A stretch of DNA of 8,348 bases. Origin: Kiritimatiellia bacterium. GTDB taxonomy: Bacteria > Verrucomicrobiota > Kiritimatiellia > SLAD01. A program made the position numbers and the translations under genes. The DNA lies in the NCBI GenBank assembly GCA_007134175.1, contig SLLF01000159.1, positions 1 to 8,348 of the forward strand, in the 5' to 3' direction. This document shows, one piece after another, positions 6,006 through 8,348 of this stretch (the stretch's first letter is position 1; each line of letters starts with the position of its first letter). The notes beneath the pieces are model-generated. The model was given only the letters and a program-made list of their open reading frames with translations, ran no database searches and was not told where the DNA came from.

Positions 6006-6255
6006 CTAACCCGCCTTTCTCACCAGGCACCCCACGGCCTTGTGGGAGCCAAACTTCCTCGAGCTATTCCTCTGCACGTAGTGGAAAGAGCCCGATTTGA
6101 GCGAGAAAAGAGCAATACGCCTGTTCTCGCTCACCTCGGGCTCGCCTTGGCCACAGCCTGTAGCCAGCCTAAACTCCCGCTCCCGCGGCACAAGGCCGCA
6201 GGGGGCGCACAGATGCATCAGATTGACCGCTATACCGGTGAGAAAAATGGGCTAA
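6006..6255 (-). repeat. MITE-like structured repeat, copy B (inverted relative to copy A at 2872-3117)
   Basis: Fills the whole gap between the convergent transglycosylase and outer-membrane genes. Its ends read CTAACCCGCCTTTCTCACC (from 6006 inward) and, on the other strand from 6255, TTAGCCCATTTTTCTCACC, an imperfect terminal inverted repeat of about 19 bases whose inner TTTCTCACC is exact. An 8-base direct repeat TGGGCTAA stands at 6002-6009 and 6248-6255; it could be a target duplication or part of the ends. The nested hairpin seen in copy A is present and longer: GAGCCCG 6088-6094 with CGGGCTC 6137-6143, and TGAGCGAGAA 6098-6107 with TTCTCGCTCA 6124-6133. The stop codon of the neighbouring minus-strand gene (6254-6252) lies in its end. 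It may terminate transcription from both sides, but that is inference. Confidence 0.8.
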
Positions 6256-7262
6256 TACCCACGGCGCGGCGCGCGGATTTCTCCAAACAACGCTTCCAGC
6301 TTCAGCGTGAGCACCGGCGTCAATTCGAAATCGTTGCTTCTCGGAAAGGTAAGCGAGGGCGACACCTCGACAAACAGCCAGTCGCGAAAGGCGCGCTGCC
6401 GGTAGCGCAACACCCCTTCCAGATGTTCAACCCGAATATTCGGATCGGTCTGGCCTCTTACCCCTAAACTCATTCCGATCATCCGTTCATCGTCCCATAG
6501 GTGAAAGACACTGACCCCCTGTCGCCAATCCAGACCGTCGATATGTTCGGACCAGCGCAGGGAAGGCGTGGCGCGGAAAAGATGCGTGTGGTCCAGCCAG
6601 CGCTCGAAATCCACCGTGGTTTGCTGGCCCAGCCCCCGATCTTCAAACCAGAGGAAATTCTGTGTCAGTCGCACCAGCCAATGCGTGTAGGTCAAGGTGC
6701 GCCGCCCGCGCACCCGCACGAACGGCACCGGACCGGATCGCCAGCGCAAGCCGCCATCGATATTGACGCGACTGCGGCGCGTCTCGCGCGGGACCCAACG
6801 CAACCCCGTGAAGAGGCTGCGATCATCATCCGTGACGGCATCGGTATCCTCTAAACCGCTACGTAAATCCTGTTCGCGGCCATCGGCATCCACCAGCAAT
6901 TGCAGCTTTTGCTGTAATCGCGGCAAGTCCAGACGACCACTCACTCCCAACTGTATGGTCAGATCCCTCCCATCGACGTAGCGGAACGTGGAGGTCAGGC
7001 GCAAACGGGTGGCGTCGCTTTCCTCCAGTGCGCGGTCATCGGCAAAAAACGCGTCGACCCCGGCCACGGTCCGCACGAGCTGACGCGATACCACATCGTG
7101 GTAATCATCGATATGCTGGGCCAGGTTCCGGGGCGGGCCATTCGTTTCCGTCGCGTGCACCGAACCCGCGAGCACCACCCACCACCCGATGCCAAGCCAT
7201 GCCGACAGGCGGCAACAACAGGACCAGAGGGAGAGGTGACGTGTTTGGGCCTCCGTGATCAA
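6252..7262 (-). CDS. Exported protein of unknown function, probable outer-membrane beta-barrel
   Basis: A 336-residue protein that I cannot name. The N-terminus has a hydrophobic stretch (about 20-33) and an A-G-S-V-H-A site near residue 37, a plausible signal peptide. The first 20 residues contain three consecutive Cys but no lipobox. The rest alternates polar and hydrophobic residues in short amphipathic strands with charged turns, rich in Arg, Asp, Trp and Thr (for example L-R-L-T-S-T-F-R-Y-V-D-G-R-D-L-T-I-Q-L and V-L-T-L-K-L-E-A-L-F), which fits an outer-membrane barrel. It ends R-R-G-Y, with the TAG stop inside the end of repeat copy B. The only usable start is TTG at 7262, overlapping the TGA of the upstream gene as TTGA, so it is probably translated by coupling. 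A GGGG stretch about 10 bases upstream could assist. Barrel topology is inference from composition; function unknown. Confidence 0.75.
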   Translation of the reverse strand: MITEAQTRHLSLWSCCCRLSAWLGIGWWVVLAGSVHATETNGPPRNLAQHIDDYHDVVSRQLVRTVAGVDAFFADDRALEESDATRLRLTSTFRYVDGRDLTIQLGVSGRLDLPRLQQKLQLLVDADGREQDLRSGLEDTDAVTDDDRSLFTGLRWVPRETRRSRVNIDGGLRWRSGPVPFVRVRGRRTLTYTHWLVRLTQNFLWFEDRGLGQQTTVDFERWLDHTHLFRATPSLRWSEHIDGLDWRQGVSVFHLWDDERMIGMSLGVRGQTDPNIRVEHLEGVLRYRQRAFRDWLFVEVSPSLTFPRSNDFELTPVLTLKLEALFGEIRAPRRGY

Positions 7263-8329
7263 AATCGAAGCCCCACAAAAGCGCTCAGGGCGGACAAGCG
7301 GAAATGAGCGTCCTTGTCGAACTTCTCGCGCAAGGCCAGGATGTCCTCCTCGGGCCGATCCTTCGCCCGAATCTCCGCGTCGCCGGTCCAGTACTGGAAG
7401 TCCAGTCCGGCGATCAGATCCACCCGGTCGCTCAACCCTTTTTCCATCGTGGCGCGCGCACCAAAGGAGCGGTAATCCAGATTCAGGTTCTTCTCGTTAC
7501 GCGAACGCACCCCCAACCGGCTGTTGCTCCCCTTAAAGCGCAGAAAAGCTGCATGCCCCTGGAGAGCGAACGCCCAACCGTTCGCGAAGGCATACCGCAT
7601 CTCGCCGCCCAGGCCAAATTCGGGCACCACTACGCCCGTCGTCCCGGTACCGCGCCCCCTGATCACATAGTCGCGCGGTGGGTTTTCATATTGGGTCACC
7701 CCCCGGGCAGGCCCGGCATCGATTTCATAATTAGCCAGGAACAGGAGCAGCCCCGTCTGCAGCCAAGGCGTGAACTGCACGCCGGTGGAAGAGCCAAACG
7801 ATACCGGCGTGACCAGCAGCCGCAGGTCGAGCGAATAGATATCGATTTCGCCACTGTACGGGTAGCCTTCGGGAATGACCATGTAGTCGTAGGTTTGACT
7901 GCCGAAGGAGACTGAGCCCACCCCAATGTAGTAATCGCGGTCGGCTTCACCACTGACCTTGGGGTTGCCGGTAAAAAAATGTCCCTGCAAGGTCACAAAC
8001 GGCCACAATTTCTCCATCATGACGCCCCAAACCGGGAACTGGTCGTCGAACCCCAGCTCGCGCCAACTGTAGTCCTCAGGGGCCGCGCCTGAGTGCGGGC
8101 CACCGATCTCCGCCACGGGGCGGGTCGTCTCCCGCACCTCGCCATCCAGGTCAAATACCGATCCCAGCGTCAAGGCCACGGTAAAGGTCCGCCGCCCGGC
8201 CAGGTCACGCCCCCAGTGCACCGGGCTTTCGTGCGCGTGTACGCGCCCCACACCAGCCCAGAGCATAAGGGCTACCACCCACCCTGCATGATACGGGCGA
8301 CGGTCCACCCGACTGCCAAGAATATTCAT
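7259..8329 (-). CDS. Exported outer-membrane beta-barrel-like protein of unknown function
   Basis: A 356-residue protein from the ATG at 8329-8327. A TTG one codon earlier exists, but the ATG has the better spacing (7 bases) from G-A-G-G-A at 8341-8337. A signal peptide is clear: basic start, hydrophobic A-G-W-V-V-A-L-M-L-W-A-G-V-G, then R-V-H-A with likely cleavage after Ala32. The mature part has aromatic-rich alternating segments with Gly/Asp turns (G-L-G-G-E-M-R-Y-A-F-A-N-G-W-A-F-A-L-Q-G) and ends S-A-F-V-G-L-R-F. A terminal Phe after an alternating strand is the classic recognition signal for outer-membrane barrel assembly by BamA. It overlaps the next gene by 4 bases, so the two are probably partners or act in the same envelope process. 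I do not recognise the family; no enzymatic motif is visible. Confidence 0.8.
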   Translation of the reverse strand: MNILGSRVDRRPYHAGWVVALMLWAGVGRVHAHESPVHWGRDLAGRRTFTVALTLGSVFDLDGEVRETTRPVAEIGGPHSGAAPEDYSWRELGFDDQFPVWGVMMEKLWPFVTLQGHFFTGNPKVSGEADRDYYIGVGSVSFGSQTYDYMVIPEGYPYSGEIDIYSLDLRLLVTPVSFGSSTGVQFTPWLQTGLLLFLANYEIDAGPARGVTQYENPPRDYVIRGRGTGTTGVVVPEFGLGGEMRYAFANGWAFALQGHAAFLRFKGSNSRLGVRSRNEKNLNLDYRSFGARATMEKGLSDRVDLIAGLDFQYWTGDAEIRAKDRPEEDILALREKFDKDAHFRLSALSAFVGLRF

Positions 8330-8336
8330 CAACGAT

Positions 8337-8341
8337 TCCTC
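8337..8341 (-). promoter_or_regulatory. Ribosome binding site for the first outer-membrane protein gene
   Basis: The minus strand reads G-A-G-G-A, 7 bases before the ATG at 8329, which selects that ATG over the adjacent TTG at 8332. The promoter for this two-gene operon must lie beyond the window edge. Confidence 0.65.
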
Positions 8342-8348
8342 AATGCGA

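Noticed and set aside
5392..6030. 212-residue minus-strand open frame
   Set aside because: Antisense to the SLT transglycosylase; no motif or signal of its own.
6002..6255. TGGGCTAA direct repeats as a proven target-site duplication
   Set aside because: The C-T-A-A part also fits the terminal inverted repeat seen at the ends of copy A, so a duplication cannot be told apart from element ends without an empty site.
7304..7915. 203-residue plus-strand open frame
   Set aside because: Antisense to the first outer-membrane gene, which has a signal peptide, a ribosome site and a barrel-type C-terminus.

Overview
The window looks like chromosomal DNA of a Gram-negative, diderm bacterium. It carries signal-peptide-bearing outer-membrane-barrel candidates, a membrane-anchored lytic transglycosylase and a type II secretion/type IV pilus pseudopilin cluster. 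The pseudopilin style (short prepilins, duplicated GspG-like members with an E-D-T-x-x-N-P-R-R-x-x-F-L block and a D-P-W-D block) and the palindromic extragenic repeats built on G-T-A-G-C-C-G-G-G-C remind me of the PVC superphylum (Verrucomicrobiota/Kiritimatiellota). That placement is from memory of such genomes, is tentative, and cannot be proved from this window.

Layout. (1) Positions 1-2481, minus strand: a compact operon of at least five prepilin-like genes. In transcription order these are a GspG-like gene (1864-2481), a second GspG-like gene (1303-1851), a GspH/FimT-like gene (549-1205), a GspI/PilV-like gene (40-552) and the first 18 codons of a fifth prepilin (position 56 down to the window edge). 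A good sigma-70-type promoter with a perfect TATAAT sits just upstream, at 2517-2545. The genes overlap or nearly abut, except for a 97-base gap before the GspH-like gene. (2) Positions 2482-3177: almost 700 bases without a convincing gene. They hold the operon promoter, three unrelated repeat types, an orphan hairpin and a possible promoter for the next gene. (3) Positions 3178-5997, plus strand: an alpha-glucan (glycogen/maltodextrin) phosphorylase of the GT35/TIGR02094 type, followed 6 bases later by a small membrane-anchored SLT-type lytic transglycosylase. (4) Positions 6006-6255: a second, inverted copy of a roughly 250-bp repeat also found at 2872-3117. The two copies bracket the phosphorylase-transglycosylase pair. 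(5) Positions 6252-8329, minus strand: two translationally coupled genes for exported, probably outer-membrane beta-barrel proteins of unknown function.

How it fits together. The pseudopilins would be cleaved by a prepilin peptidase (not in the window) and assembled into a pseudopilus that drives protein secretion across the outer membrane. The transglycosylase could open peptidoglycan for envelope machinery, but its position behind a glycogen-degrading enzyme gives no obvious functional link. The most unusual feature is the pair of inverted, MITE-like repeats with terminal inverted repeats and internal hairpins conserved between copies. A second, smaller palindromic repeat lies inside the leader-encoding part of the first prepilin gene. 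I saw no tRNA, rRNA, CRISPR array, transposase or integrase gene.
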